Assembly (NCBI GenBank): GCA_016187515.1
Contig: JACPJN010000005.1
Span: 1 to 56,390, forward strand
Reading direction: 5' to 3'
Source of the DNA: Candidatus Uhrbacteria bacterium
Lineage (GTDB): Bacteria > Patescibacteriota > Patescibacteriia > GWA2-47-26
Length of the DNA stretch: 56,390 bases
Positions within the stretch are counted from its first letter, which is position 1; every line of letters starts with the position of its first letter. This document shows positions 36,134-45,584 of this stretch, piece by piece. A program made the translations under genes and the position numbers. The notes below the pieces were generated by a model. It searched no databases, was not told the DNA's origin, and worked only from the letters and a program-made list of their open reading frames with translations.

Positions 36134-37054
36134 ATGGCTCATGAGCACGATCCTGTAGAACAGTTGAGCAGCGTAGTTTCCGCGTTGCGCGCGATTCAAC
36201 CCCGGTCGCCGGCGCCAGGTTCAAAAGATGTGGCACCGGCAATCGTGCCGAAGTGTCCACGCATTACAGAACTGCGTCTTCCCAGCGGGCATCAACCACT
36301 GAAAAAGTTTCAGCGCCGCGCCGCGCCGGATCTGCCCGTGGTAGAGGAAATAGTGAAAGACGGTCACCCGTATGATGTGATCGGGCGTGCGCTTGCCGCT
36401 TATTACGGGGTGGAGGTCATGTTTATCTATGGCTTGACGCGCGAACAACCGTCAGCGCTGGTTCGCCAAATCATGATGTATCTGATCGTGCGCGTGCTGG
36501 AAGTACCCCAGGCGGAGGTTGGACGGGTGTTTGGATATGATCACACCACGATAATGAGTGGATGCAATAAGGTGGCGAAGTTACGGACGCTGGATGCGCG
36601 CCTTGACGAACAATTGACCGCGTTTGGTCAGCAGTTCGCACCCCTGCGGGAAAAGGTTGCGCCATTCCGGAGAGTAGTGAACAGCCCGCTTACGCAAGCC
36701 ATGTACGCGATTGTGCAAACCCACCGCCAAGCCGAATCGCAGGTACAGGCGCAATCCGCGGCTGAACTGGGGCTTACTTCATTTCCCCCGGGAATGTCTC
36801 CATCGCGCCTGCGCTGTTATCACGCAATTGTGATGGCCTTTCATGCGGGGAAGCTGGAGAAAATGGCGGCGATCAGTGCAAATCTTCCCCGAATGCTGAC
36901 CCTGCGTTTTGGGCTGGATCAGCTTGATCGGCCGGTGTACCGCACACTCCAAGAAGTTGCTGACCTGATGAACGTGAGCCGGCAGCGGGCGCTTCAAATT
37001 GAACAGCGCGCGTTCAAACTTTTGGGCATCACGAAAGAGAAATCCGCACCTTGA
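36134..37054 (+). CDS. DnaA domain-IV-like plus sigma-70 region-4-like fusion protein
   Basis: RQIMMYLIVRVLEVPQAEVGRVFGYDHTTIMSGCNKV (DnaA IV signature) and LRFGLDQLDRPVYRTLQEVADLMNVSRQRALQIEQRAFKLL (sigma r4). Confidence 0.75.
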   Translation: MAHEHDPVEQLSSVVSALRAIQPRSPAPGSKDVAPAIVPKCPRITELRLPSGHQPLKKFQRRAAPDLPVVEEIVKDGHPYDVIGRALAAYYGVEVMFIYGLTREQPSALVRQIMMYLIVRVLEVPQAEVGRVFGYDHTTIMSGCNKVAKLRTLDARLDEQLTAFGQQFAPLREKVAPFRRVVNSPLTQAMYAIVQTHRQAESQVQAQSAAELGLTSFPPGMSPSRLRCYHAIVMAFHAGKLEKMAAISANLPRMLTLRFGLDQLDRPVYRTLQEVADLMNVSRQRALQIEQRAFKLLGITKEKSAP

Positions 37055-37113
37055 GCCGCAGGCCGTTTACCGCGCAATGGTCAACGGCTTTTTTCTTTGC
37101 AAATTGCAAGCCC

Positions 37114-37160
37114 TTGACACGCCTGAAAATTGTTGCTACATTAGAGCCAGTGTTCTTTGG
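37114..37160 (+). promoter_or_regulatory. Promoter TTGACA-17-TACATT plus boxA-like TGTTCTTTGG
   Basis: Motif at 37151-37160; second CCCTTTGACATG about 20 nt later. Confidence 0.7.
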
Positions 37161-37207
37161 GCATGGTGCCCTTTGACATGAGCAAAAACGAGCAGAAGGA
37201 GGACGCC

Positions 37208-39484
37208 ATGACGCACGCGGAAATTCGACGCGCGCTGGCGGAGCGTTTGCGCGCCCTTCTTGGGGCGCATCAGAATCTTCCGATTTCGCTGCGGCCCTAC
37301 CAGTTGGAAACACTTCGCGCCATCCTTTCCTTGCTTGAAGATCCGGAAGGCAGCCGGCGCGGCTATGTGGAACACGCGACCGGTCTGGGCAAGACCGTGC
37401 TGTTTGCGGCGCTGGCCGGGTTCTGTACGGATCTGCGCGTGCTGATTGTGGTGCCGAGCTTGATCCTGGTTGAGCAGACGGCGAGAGCGGCCGTGAAGTT
37501 TACCGGCGGCATGCTGGGCTACTTGGGCAGCAATCCGTCAGTGACGGATGAGCGCGGACAAGTGATTGCGATGCGCGGACACAAATTTTCCAATGTGGTG
37601 GTTACCACGGACGAAAGTTTCGCGCGCAGTCCCCGCCGCATTGCGGAGGAGTTCAATCCGCATTTGATCGTGTTTGACGAGTGCCACTGGGCCTATACCG
37701 GAAAGTCGTCGTGGGCGCTGACTCTTTTCCCGGAGTCGGTGATCATCGGGTTTTCCGCCACGCCGGATTATCTGACCACGACTGCGCGATCCGACTACAC
37801 GCCAGTGGCGCTCGATAACGGCCAGACGCTTTACGCGCCGCCCGCGCGGCTGGCGCAGCACGAGTTTGGCACGCTGATTGATAAGCGCACGGTGCCTTGG
37901 GGCGTGAGTCAAGGATGGCTTGCGCCGCTGGCCTGGAGCCGGGTGGAATTTGATGTCTCGCTTGACGGCCTACCGGTCAATGAGGGCGAGGGCGGCATGG
38001 ATTATCAGGTCAATGCTTTGACCCGGTATATGGAGCAGGAATGGTGGAGGATGATGCGTGCGATACGCCGCGTGTACGGAGAAGGAAGGTACGGACTTGC
38101 GAATCGGCAAGTATTCGCAGTTTGCCCCTCGGTGGTAGCCGCGAATGAGCTTGCTCGCGCAATTTCCGAGCTGGGGGTTTCCTCGGCCTGCATCACCGGG
38201 CATACGCCCGGGCAGGAGCGACATCGGATTCTCCGGGCCTACGCCCGCAATGAAGTACGCCTGCTCACCTCGGTTATGGTTTTGCGGGAAGGATGGGATG
38301 CTCCTAACGCCGAGGTCTGCCTCATGATGCGGCCGACCAAGTCGCGCGTGCTCTATGTGCAGGCCGTCGGGCGCGTACTGCGGCCTTCGCCTGATGGCAA
38401 GGACAAGGTTGCGCTGGTGCTGGACGGGCACTTTAGGGATACCATCTTCCAGCCGCTTTCCGCGCCGGTCTTGTTTGCGCCGGTAGGAAGAACTATGGCT
38501 ATGGGTGAGATTATCCTGCAAGTGAACCAAGGCGCAGCAGGTCCGGCACGGCCGGTTAAATCTCCCTATGTGGTTGACGGCGCGGATACGTACACGGTTG
38601 AACCGATCGCGCTGGAACATCACGCCGGGAAAGACGGGACGTTCGTGGATAACGGCGAAATTTGGGGTTCGGAACGCGGACTGGCCAAGAAGCTGGGAGT
38701 CGACATTCACTATATCCAGACCTGGGTAATCCACAGCAAGGCGCGTACGCGGGTTGCCAAGACCGAGACCGGACAAACCGCAACCTTTTACGCGTTGTCT
38801 GATGTCGTGGCTGCGGCACACACGACGGGCTACCATTCGGATGTGCAGTCCGGAGCGATCGCAGATCGCGCGAAAGCGGCCTTGGCCGAGGTGCGCCAGC
38901 GGTCGGTTGCGGCACTTCCTGCGCCAAAGGCGGTGAAGGAGATTCCTGCGGCTGTGGCACAGCCGGTAGTGATTGAAAAGGTTGTTCCCTCGCCGGTTAC
39001 GCCGAGGGTGTCAGCCCCAGTTCAACTGGAGCTGAAGGCGCCTGTAAGCGGATCGTTGGTCGTGGAAAAGAGGGAAGTGCAACCCGAAGGCGTAGCGCCT
39101 CCGTGGGCAGCAGCCGGATCTGGCTGGGGTCAGGTGATTGAATTCAGACCGCGGCCTGTAAGACCGTCTCCCAAGGCGCGACCAGTGGCGGCGCCAGCGA
39201 CGGTCGTTCCTACCAAAGCCAAACCGCGCAAGAAAACGCGAAAGGCGGAGGCGCAGAGCGATCTCCGCGGGCTTCGCCGCGGATGGATCAGTGCTGCGCA
39301 AAGCGTACTTGGGAAAATCCAGCGCAGGGTTGACCTTCGCACGCAGGACCGCAAGGTTCGCGAGCTTCTGCGTATTGCCAAGGAGCTGGCGCGGCTCGAG
39401 CGTTCCGGTACGCGCAAGGTTCGCAGGAAAAAGCACCATACGCTTCGCGTGAAGAACGCAAAAGCGGCGGGCGAGGATGAGTAA
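37208..39484 (+). CDS. SF2 (DECH-box) helicase with C-terminal HTH-like domain, paralogue 1
   Basis: ATGLGKTVLF, VFDECHWAY, GFSATPDYL, VLREGWDAPNAEVCLMMRPTKSRVLYVQAVGRVLRP; SD AGGAGG before ATG 37208. Confidence 0.85.
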   Translation: MTHAEIRRALAERLRALLGAHQNLPISLRPYQLETLRAILSLLEDPEGSRRGYVEHATGLGKTVLFAALAGFCTDLRVLIVVPSLILVEQTARAAVKFTGGMLGYLGSNPSVTDERGQVIAMRGHKFSNVVVTTDESFARSPRRIAEEFNPHLIVFDECHWAYTGKSSWALTLFPESVIIGFSATPDYLTTTARSDYTPVALDNGQTLYAPPARLAQHEFGTLIDKRTVPWGVSQGWLAPLAWSRVEFDVSLDGLPVNEGEGGMDYQVNALTRYMEQEWWRMMRAIRRVYGEGRYGLANRQVFAVCPSVVAANELARAISELGVSSACITGHTPGQERHRILRAYARNEVRLLTSVMVLREGWDAPNAEVCLMMRPTKSRVLYVQAVGRVLRPSPDGKDKVALVLDGHFRDTIFQPLSAPVLFAPVGRTMAMGEIILQVNQGAAGPARPVKSPYVVDGADTYTVEPIALEHHAGKDGTFVDNGEIWGSERGLAKKLGVDIHYIQTWVIHSKARTRVAKTETGQTATFYALSDVVAAAHTTGYHSDVQSGAIADRAKAALAEVRQRSVAALPAPKAVKEIPAAVAQPVVIEKVVPSPVTPRVSAPVQLELKAPVSGSLVVEKREVQPEGVAPPWAAAGSGWGQVIEFRPRPVRPSPKARPVAAPATVVPTKAKPRKKTRKAEAQSDLRGLRRGWISAAQSVLGKIQRRVDLRTQDRKVRELLRIAKELARLERSGTRKVRRKKHHTLRVKNAKAAGEDE

Positions 39485-39627
39485 GGAAACAAACTCATCT
39501 CCGCCCGTTTTTTGTTTTTTGTCTAAAATTTTTTGCAAAAATTTTAGGTACAAAAACCAATCCGCCGAGCTACAGGTGCCTCGGAGCCGAATGGTATGGG
39601 CGGTGGGCAGAGAGGCGGATATGTCTC

Positions 39628-39682
39628 TTGCAAGCATTGAGTATCTGTGTTAATGTCTTTGTAGGTCAGAAGACCTTTGACA
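39628..39682 (+). promoter_or_regulatory. Promoter TTGCAA-17-TAATGT plus AGACCTTTGACATT
   Basis: Weaker hexamers; leader motif near +8. Confidence 0.45.
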
Positions 39683-39713
39683 TTCACCAATAAAAAAGAA
39701 AGGAAGGAGAGTC

Positions 39714-41831
39714 ATGCAGCATCCAGATATTCGCCGTGCGCTTGCGGAGCGGCTGCAGGCCCTCCTGGAGTCGCAAGAACGGCTGCCGATCAAACCGCGT
39801 CCGTACCAGTCCGAAACGCTCGGTCGTACCGCGCAGTGGCTTGAAGATTTTGGCGGGACTCGCCGCGGCTATGTTTCCCAAGCCACCGGTTTAGGCAAGA
39901 CCTGGCTTTTCTCGGCCATGGTCAGCCACTGCACCGGCCTGCGAACGCTGATCGTGGTGCCCACCAAGGTTCTGATTGAGCAGACGGCGCGTTTTGTGGT
40001 GCAGTTTACCGGCGGACTCATCGGACATCTTTCCGGTCTCAAGCAGATTCGACGCGCTGACGGAGAGGTGGTCGCCGTGCGCGGCCATGAGCACTCGGAT
40101 GTGGTCATCACCACGGATGAAAGTTTTATCAAGCACGCGGGCAAAATCGCTTCCGAGTTTGGACCGCATCTGATCGTGTGGGACGAATGCCATTGGGGTT
40201 ACACTGCCGAAGCGCAACGGGCGCTGGCGGCGTTCCCCGAGGCGGTCGTGATCGGGTTTTCCGCAACGCCGGACTACCTCGGCACTGCGGCGCGCGGTGG
40301 ATTTGTGCCGGTTACCCTCGACAATCGTCAAGTGCTTTACGGCGATCCGCAGCGGCTCGCGGCAACGCACTTTGGTACTTTGATTGACGAGCGGACGGTG
40401 CGGTGGGGCATTGAGAACCAGTGGCTGGCACCGTTTGCCTGGGGCATGCTGGAGTGCAACATCGCGCTTGACCAACTGCCTACGGCGCTTACCGGTGCGG
40501 GCATGGATTATTCCGAAAACGCGCTTCAAACGCTCATGTCGCGGCACTGGTCAACGATCGTTGAAGTGGTGCGACGCTTGTACGCGGATGCGCAGTACAC
40601 GCTGGCGCAGCGTCAAGTGTTTGCGGTGTGTCCGAGCGTGAAAACCGCGGAAGCGCTCGCCAAGGCAATCCATGAAAGCGGGGTGCGCTCCGCTTGCATC
40701 ACGGCGGCAACTTCGGATACGGAGCGCAATGTGGTTCTGGCTTCTTACGCCACCGGCGAGATCAAGTTTTTGACCTCGGTCATGGTGCTTCGCGAAGGAT
40801 GGGATGCTCCCAACGCCGAAGTGTGCCTTATGCTCCGGCCGACCAAGTCGCGGGTCTTGTACCTGCAGAGCATGGGGCGAGTCCTGCGGCCCGCGGCAAA
40901 TGGCGGACGCAAGGTCGCGCTAGTGGTGGATGCGTTTTCCCAGAGCGAAAAGTTTTCCGCGCTTTCCGCGCCGGTGCTTTTCGGCGAGCCCGGGAAGTCC
41001 GTGCGCGAGCGCGCGATTCTCTTGGGGCCGAAGCTTCCCACTGCGGATGCTCCGGAAGAAACTTCGCCCTATCTGCCCGAAGGAGTGCAACCGCGGCTCG
41101 TGTTCGTACATCCGCTTCAGATCGAGTACTGGGTGGGCAAAGACGACATCCTTGAGTTGGACGGGGAGACATGGGCACTGGCAGGTGTACTTGGAAGATT
41201 GTTTAAGCTTGATCCTAACACGGTTAGGAGTCGCTTAGCTCGAGCACAGGTACGCACCAAGGAGATGAGAGGTGGGCGTAGCCAAATCAACACCTTTTAT
41301 TGCGTTTCTGATGCTCGTCAAGCATGCGCTGACCTGTTGCGCTTTCCGAGAGCCGGGGCGAAGGGTATGTTCCGTGCCGATAGTCGGTTGTGGGCAAGCC
41401 CGCCGGCGCTTTACTCTTGGTTCGGTATCAAAAGAGCGCGGGTGATAGAGGGTCGGATTAAGACGCACAAAATACGGCCTCGGAAAGGACGAGACCGTTC
41501 GGGCAGGGTTGCCGATTTCTATTCTGTGGTTGCGGTGAGGAAGATCTGTGGGGATTTGGTGGAAGCATCGCGGGTGGGCCTGACGCACCACGGCATACTA
41601 AAGGTCCGAGGCATGCTCTGGGTAAGTCGGAGTGGACTCATACCACTCTTGAAGGCAGATGCACACACGATCGCAGCGTATTTGCAATCTCCGATGGTGC
41701 GGCGCCTTCAAGCCAGGAATCGGGCTGGACGTGTAGTGACTGTATATGCTCTTAGGGATGTACGGAAGCTCCGTCATAGTATGCAAAAAGGCACCAGCAG
41801 AGACAAGGTGTCAGTTGAGAAAGAAACTTAG
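39714..41831 (+). CDS. SF2 (DECH-box) helicase with three C-terminal HTH-like repeats, paralogue 2
   Basis: ATGLGKTWLF, VWDECHWGY, GFSATPDYL, VLREGWDAPNAEVCLMLRPTKSRVLYLQSMGRVLRP. Confidence 0.85.
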   Translation: MQHPDIRRALAERLQALLESQERLPIKPRPYQSETLGRTAQWLEDFGGTRRGYVSQATGLGKTWLFSAMVSHCTGLRTLIVVPTKVLIEQTARFVVQFTGGLIGHLSGLKQIRRADGEVVAVRGHEHSDVVITTDESFIKHAGKIASEFGPHLIVWDECHWGYTAEAQRALAAFPEAVVIGFSATPDYLGTAARGGFVPVTLDNRQVLYGDPQRLAATHFGTLIDERTVRWGIENQWLAPFAWGMLECNIALDQLPTALTGAGMDYSENALQTLMSRHWSTIVEVVRRLYADAQYTLAQRQVFAVCPSVKTAEALAKAIHESGVRSACITAATSDTERNVVLASYATGEIKFLTSVMVLREGWDAPNAEVCLMLRPTKSRVLYLQSMGRVLRPAANGGRKVALVVDAFSQSEKFSALSAPVLFGEPGKSVRERAILLGPKLPTADAPEETSPYLPEGVQPRLVFVHPLQIEYWVGKDDILELDGETWALAGVLGRLFKLDPNTVRSRLARAQVRTKEMRGGRSQINTFYCVSDARQACADLLRFPRAGAKGMFRADSRLWASPPALYSWFGIKRARVIEGRIKTHKIRPRKGRDRSGRVADFYSVVAVRKICGDLVEASRVGLTHHGILKVRGMLWVSRSGLIPLLKADAHTIAAYLQSPMVRRLQARNRAGRVVTVYALRDVRKLRHSMQKGTSRDKVSVEKET

Positions 41832-41863
41832 TGCCGCGCGACTCTACGGAGTTTCGCGGTTTT

Positions 41864-42175
41864 TTATTCGGGAAGCGCGGAATCGGGATTTACCGCAAAG
41901 GGGTCCCGGATTCCGTTTAGCTTTAAGACCGCCCCGCTTTTTTTGATCTCTAACCAGCGCATCGCTTTCGTAAATAAGTTCAATTTTAGCGGTTCAAGCA
42001 CGGCTTGTTCTTTGAGTTCGGCAAGCGTCTTGGTTTCCTGAAGAGCAAGAAAGAAGTTTTGATACAAAAATGCTCCTAAAGCGGCGCAAAGCAGGATAAC
42101 AAAAATGATCGCGAGCACAAAGTGATAGCGCGATAAAAAACCGCTGAAACGAGCCGAGGATTTATTGATGAACAT
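41864..42175 (-). CDS. Small inner-membrane protein of pilus operon (PilP-position)
   Basis: Single TM; last gene of pil operon; overlaps next gene. Confidence 0.55.
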   Translation of the reverse strand: MFINKSSARFSGFLSRYHFVLAIIFVILLCAALGAFLYQNFFLALQETKTLAELKEQAVLEPLKLNLFTKAMRWLEIKKSGAVLKLNGIRDPFAVNPDSALPE

Positions 42176-42698
42176 AGGCGGCGCCTCTAAATATACTAGT
42201 CAATTCATTTTTACGCTCTTCGCCAGCCGGGTTCAGACGAAATTCGAGTTCGGAAAGCGGTAAGAGCAAGGGAGCGCTTTCCAATTCCCCGATGAAATTA
42301 AGCGTGCTGGTGAGGTTGCCTTTGACCTCGATTTCAATGGGTAGTTCCAGGAGCGCATGTTTACCGGCTTGCGGTTCACCCAAGCGCAGTTTTTCGGACA
42401 GTCCGGACCGGCGGCTCTTCTCCTCCAGCAGAGTGAACAGCTCGATTTCGCGGCCCGGTTTAATAAAGAGTTCCATGAGCCGGGGCAGGGCCTCTTTTAC
42501 TTTTTGCACGTCGCCCCCGGTGTGCCGCAGTCCCAAGGCGCCGCTCACGGTTTTTTCAATGCGCGCGCGTTCTTCGTCAATGGCTTGCGCCAGTACCCGC
42601 ATACTTGCGATTGTCGGCGCCACGACGATCAGCATAATCACGGCCAAACCGGCAACTAAGACGGCCACGGACAGCAGTGCGCGATAAAAAAGAGACAT
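42162..42698 (-). CDS. pilO: PilO-like pilus assembly protein
   Basis: Single N-terminal TM and coiled coil; operon position after PilN. Confidence 0.65.
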   Translation of the reverse strand: MSLFYRALLSVAVLVAGLAVIMLIVVAPTIASMRVLAQAIDEERARIEKTVSGALGLRHTGGDVQKVKEALPRLMELFIKPGREIELFTLLEEKSRRSGLSEKLRLGEPQAGKHALLELPIEIEVKGNLTSTLNFIGELESAPLLLPLSELEFRLNPAGEERKNELTSIFRGAAYVHQ

Positions 42699-42707
42699 AT
42701 CCTTTGT

Positions 42708-43247
42708 TTACGGCTTAATTTTCTGCGCATCGATTGCGCCCGTGATCCGGAAATTGGCCGCCTTTTCTTTTACAAGAAACTGCAGGGGCAGGTCCACGCT
42801 TTTTAGGTAAGGGATTTTTTCAAGCGCGCTTTTGAAGGCCAGCAGCTGATCCCGCGCCGCGGCCGTTCCCTGGATCTCAAGGGTTCCGGCGCTATTGATC
42901 CTTAGCGAAGAAAACGAGATCTCGGCAGGGGCGGCCTGCAGCACGCCTTGAATAAGCGGCGACCAGAGCAGGGAATTCTGCATTACGGAATCAATGGCCA
43001 GCAGGTCCCGATTGATCAGGCGAATATCGCGGTTCAGCCGTTCAATTTTGGCGGTCCCCGGGACATATTCCACAACGACCGCGCGGAATTTTTGTGAAAG
43101 TATAAAATGCGCGGCCAGGAGGATCAGCGCTCCCAGCGAGAAGGCGATAAAAATAAATAGCAAAATTTCATGGAGCAGCGTGAGGGCCGCCACGCGCTCC
43201 AGTTCCTGTTTATGAGTTGGCGGTAGGAGATTAAGGGCGGGGAACAT
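42708..43247 (-). CDS. pilN: PilN-like pilus assembly protein
   Basis: MFPALNLLPPTHKQELE N-terminus plus TM; start shifted to 43247. Confidence 0.75.
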   Translation of the reverse strand: MFPALNLLPPTHKQELERVAALTLLHEILLFIFIAFSLGALILLAAHFILSQKFRAVVVEYVPGTAKIERLNRDIRLINRDLLAIDSVMQNSLLWSPLIQGVLQAAPAEISFSSLRINSAGTLEIQGTAAARDQLLAFKSALEKIPYLKSVDLPLQFLVKEKAANFRITGAIDAQKIKP

Positions 43248-43288
43248 AAGACCTTTTGAGGAATTAAAATCCAGCGGCGGGAAGCAGA

Positions 43289-44329
43289 TTAAATCGCGTG
43301 TTCCCGGGTTAAACCCGTAAGCGCCAGGCCGCAGGCCGTGGTAAAACGTATCCCGGCCTTTACGCCGATCTGGATGCCGATGGCTTCCGGGGTGTTGGTC
43401 CACGGGTCGCCGATTTTAACTGGGATACGCAGCAGGGGAGTCAGCGCCTCCGGAAGTCCCGTAAGCAAACTGCCGCCGCCGGAAAGGATTATTTCGGAAA
43501 TTGCCGGACCCGGGTGAACGCGGTTTAAGATAAAGGAAATCGTGCTGTTGATCCGCTCGGAAAGAGTCGCGAGGTAGGTTTGGACGACGGCGCGGTATGG
43601 TTCAGTACCATCCCGGGCGCCATATTTATATTTCATTTCTTCAGCCGCCCCAAGCTCAATATTCATTCTTTGCGCGATAGCGCGGTTAAGTTCGTTTCCC
43701 GGACTTCTCCCATCAGCGGTGGTGAGTATGGTTCGCTGATTAGCCACAATAATGGTGGACTTTGTCGCGCCCAGGTCAACGATCGCAACACATCCGGGAG
43801 TTTGGCGCTCATTAATCATGGATCGAACAATGCAGAGCGGCTCCAGGTCAAAGATGAAGGGAATCAGTCCGGCCTGCTTCACGGCGTTTTGGTATGACGC
43901 AATAAGGGTTTTGGGCGCGGCGCCGACCAGGACTTCCAGACCGGTAGCTCCGGTTGAGACAATCCGGAAATCCCACCAGACCTCGTTCAATTCATAGGGG
44001 AGGAGCTTGGACAGTTCTAATCGGATTTGCTCTTCGACGTTTTCCGGATTGGCGCCCATTACGTTAAGCGTAGTTATAAAACTTTTGGCTTCCGGAAGCG
44101 CCAGGACCACCCGTTTGGCAACGATGTGGGTTTTACGCAGGAGCGCTTGCAGCTGTTTGGCCAATTCATCAGACCGGAGGATTTCCCCCTTTTCAATAAT
44201 ACCTTCGGGCAGGGTGAGCTCTCCAAAGGCGACCAGGTAGGTTTTATGCTTGCGAATTCTAAACTGGAGGACCTTGAGCGAACGATCTCCAATATCCAGA
44301 CCGAAAGCAAGTTCGTTGCGATAACTCAT
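43289..44329 (-). CDS. pilM: PilM-like actin-fold ATPase
   Basis: AFGLDIGDRSLKVLQF, IVDLGATKSTIIV, IILSGGGSLLTGL. Confidence 0.9.
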   Translation of the reverse strand: MSYRNELAFGLDIGDRSLKVLQFRIRKHKTYLVAFGELTLPEGIIEKGEILRSDELAKQLQALLRKTHIVAKRVVLALPEAKSFITTLNVMGANPENVEEQIRLELSKLLPYELNEVWWDFRIVSTGATGLEVLVGAAPKTLIASYQNAVKQAGLIPFIFDLEPLCIVRSMINERQTPGCVAIVDLGATKSTIIVANQRTILTTADGRSPGNELNRAIAQRMNIELGAAEEMKYKYGARDGTEPYRAVVQTYLATLSERINSTISFILNRVHPGPAISEIILSGGGSLLTGLPEALTPLLRIPVKIGDPWTNTPEAIGIQIGVKAGIRFTTACGLALTGLTREHAI

Positions 44330-44392
44330 GGTTGTAAGAGAAATAGGTGGTTAGGAAATCAGAAAGCGGTCGCTGATCTCATTATACCACAA

Positions 44393-45568
44393 CTAGTATT
44401 GTTCTTCCCAGTGGCTGGTTTCGATAATCGGGGAGGAAAGATTCAGGTCAGCGTTTAAAATACGGCGAAGCAGCGCGGGATCGTGAGTTATTATGATACT
44501 CACGGATCCCTCCTGGTCGCGCTCCAGCTCGATTTCCCTGGCCATTAATCCGCCGCGGACGCTGACTTCAAGCGGCGCGGCAGTGTCATCGTCATCAAAT
44601 TCGATCTCCAGGGTATTGGTGGCGTAGACCAGTCCTTCCAAGGAGGAGGAATTTTCAATTTCCAGATCGCCGCGAACCAGCAGTCCGGCCGGACCGGTCT
44701 CCGGCGCTTCAATATACAGGTGCCCGGGCTGTTCAATTTCAAAACTTCCGTTGATGACCAGCAGCCCCCGCACCGTCAGGTCGCGCCGCAGATCGTTGGG
44801 GGCCCCTTCCAAGTAAATGATGCCTTCTAGGATGGTACCGCTCGGGAGCCGATTAAACTCGTGCGGGGTAATTCTTTGAGTGGCTTGATTTCTCCAGGAG
44901 GTGGCGAGGGCGGAATTAAAATCCACCGCCGGCAGCTGAATTTGGTCAACGCCGGTCCTGGTCGGGCCGATAAGCGCGGACCCTTCCGAGACGCGAATTT
45001 CATCATGGGCGTGAAAACGTCCGTTGGTCCGGGCCTGGACGCGCGCGTTATTTCGCACGTCGATGTCATCGTTGGAAAATAGAATTCCGCCGACCAGATC
45101 AAGATCCAGTTCCAGTTCAATATCGCGTCCGGGCGCGCCGCTGAAAACCGAGTAATCCGTGATCGCGCTGCCCAGCGCGCGGGCGACCGCGGTTTCGATC
45201 CGGCGCGTCGCCGAGGTTTCCGCCAGGGGCGTTTGTCCTTGCGATATCAGGGTGGCTTCTCCCGGCGCGCTACTTACCGCGTGGGCGACAAGAGTTTCTC
45301 CGATCCGAAAGACATCCAGGTATTGACGCTGTGAGGATGCCTCGGTTAGCGTACCCTCCACAAAGGCCGTTTGCAACTCGCCCGTTTCTTCCAGTTCATG
45401 GGTAAGTAGCATGCGCGCGGTTTCCGCCAGATAGTAGGCCCGCACCGTGGCGCCGTGGGCTTGCGCGATCCGGATTTCGCTAAGCGACCCGGAGACAAAA
45501 AATATACCCAACAGCAAAATCAGCGCGGTAATAATGGTGGCCGCGATTAGCGCGAATCCCTGTTTCAT
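44393..45568 (-). CDS. PilX-like pilus-associated protein
   Basis: MKQGFALIAATIITALILLLGIFFVSGSL prepilin-like N-terminus. Confidence 0.6.
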   Translation of the reverse strand: MKQGFALIAATIITALILLLGIFFVSGSLSEIRIAQAHGATVRAYYLAETARMLLTHELEETGELQTAFVEGTLTEASSQRQYLDVFRIGETLVAHAVSSAPGEATLISQGQTPLAETSATRRIETAVARALGSAITDYSVFSGAPGRDIELELDLDLVGGILFSNDDIDVRNNARVQARTNGRFHAHDEIRVSEGSALIGPTRTGVDQIQLPAVDFNSALATSWRNQATQRITPHEFNRLPSGTILEGIIYLEGAPNDLRRDLTVRGLLVINGSFEIEQPGHLYIEAPETGPAGLLVRGDLEIENSSSLEGLVYATNTLEIEFDDDDTAAPLEVSVRGGLMAREIELERDQEGSVSIIITHDPALLRRILNADLNLSSPIIETSHWEEQY

Positions 45569-45584
45569 AAAATGATGTTTAAAA

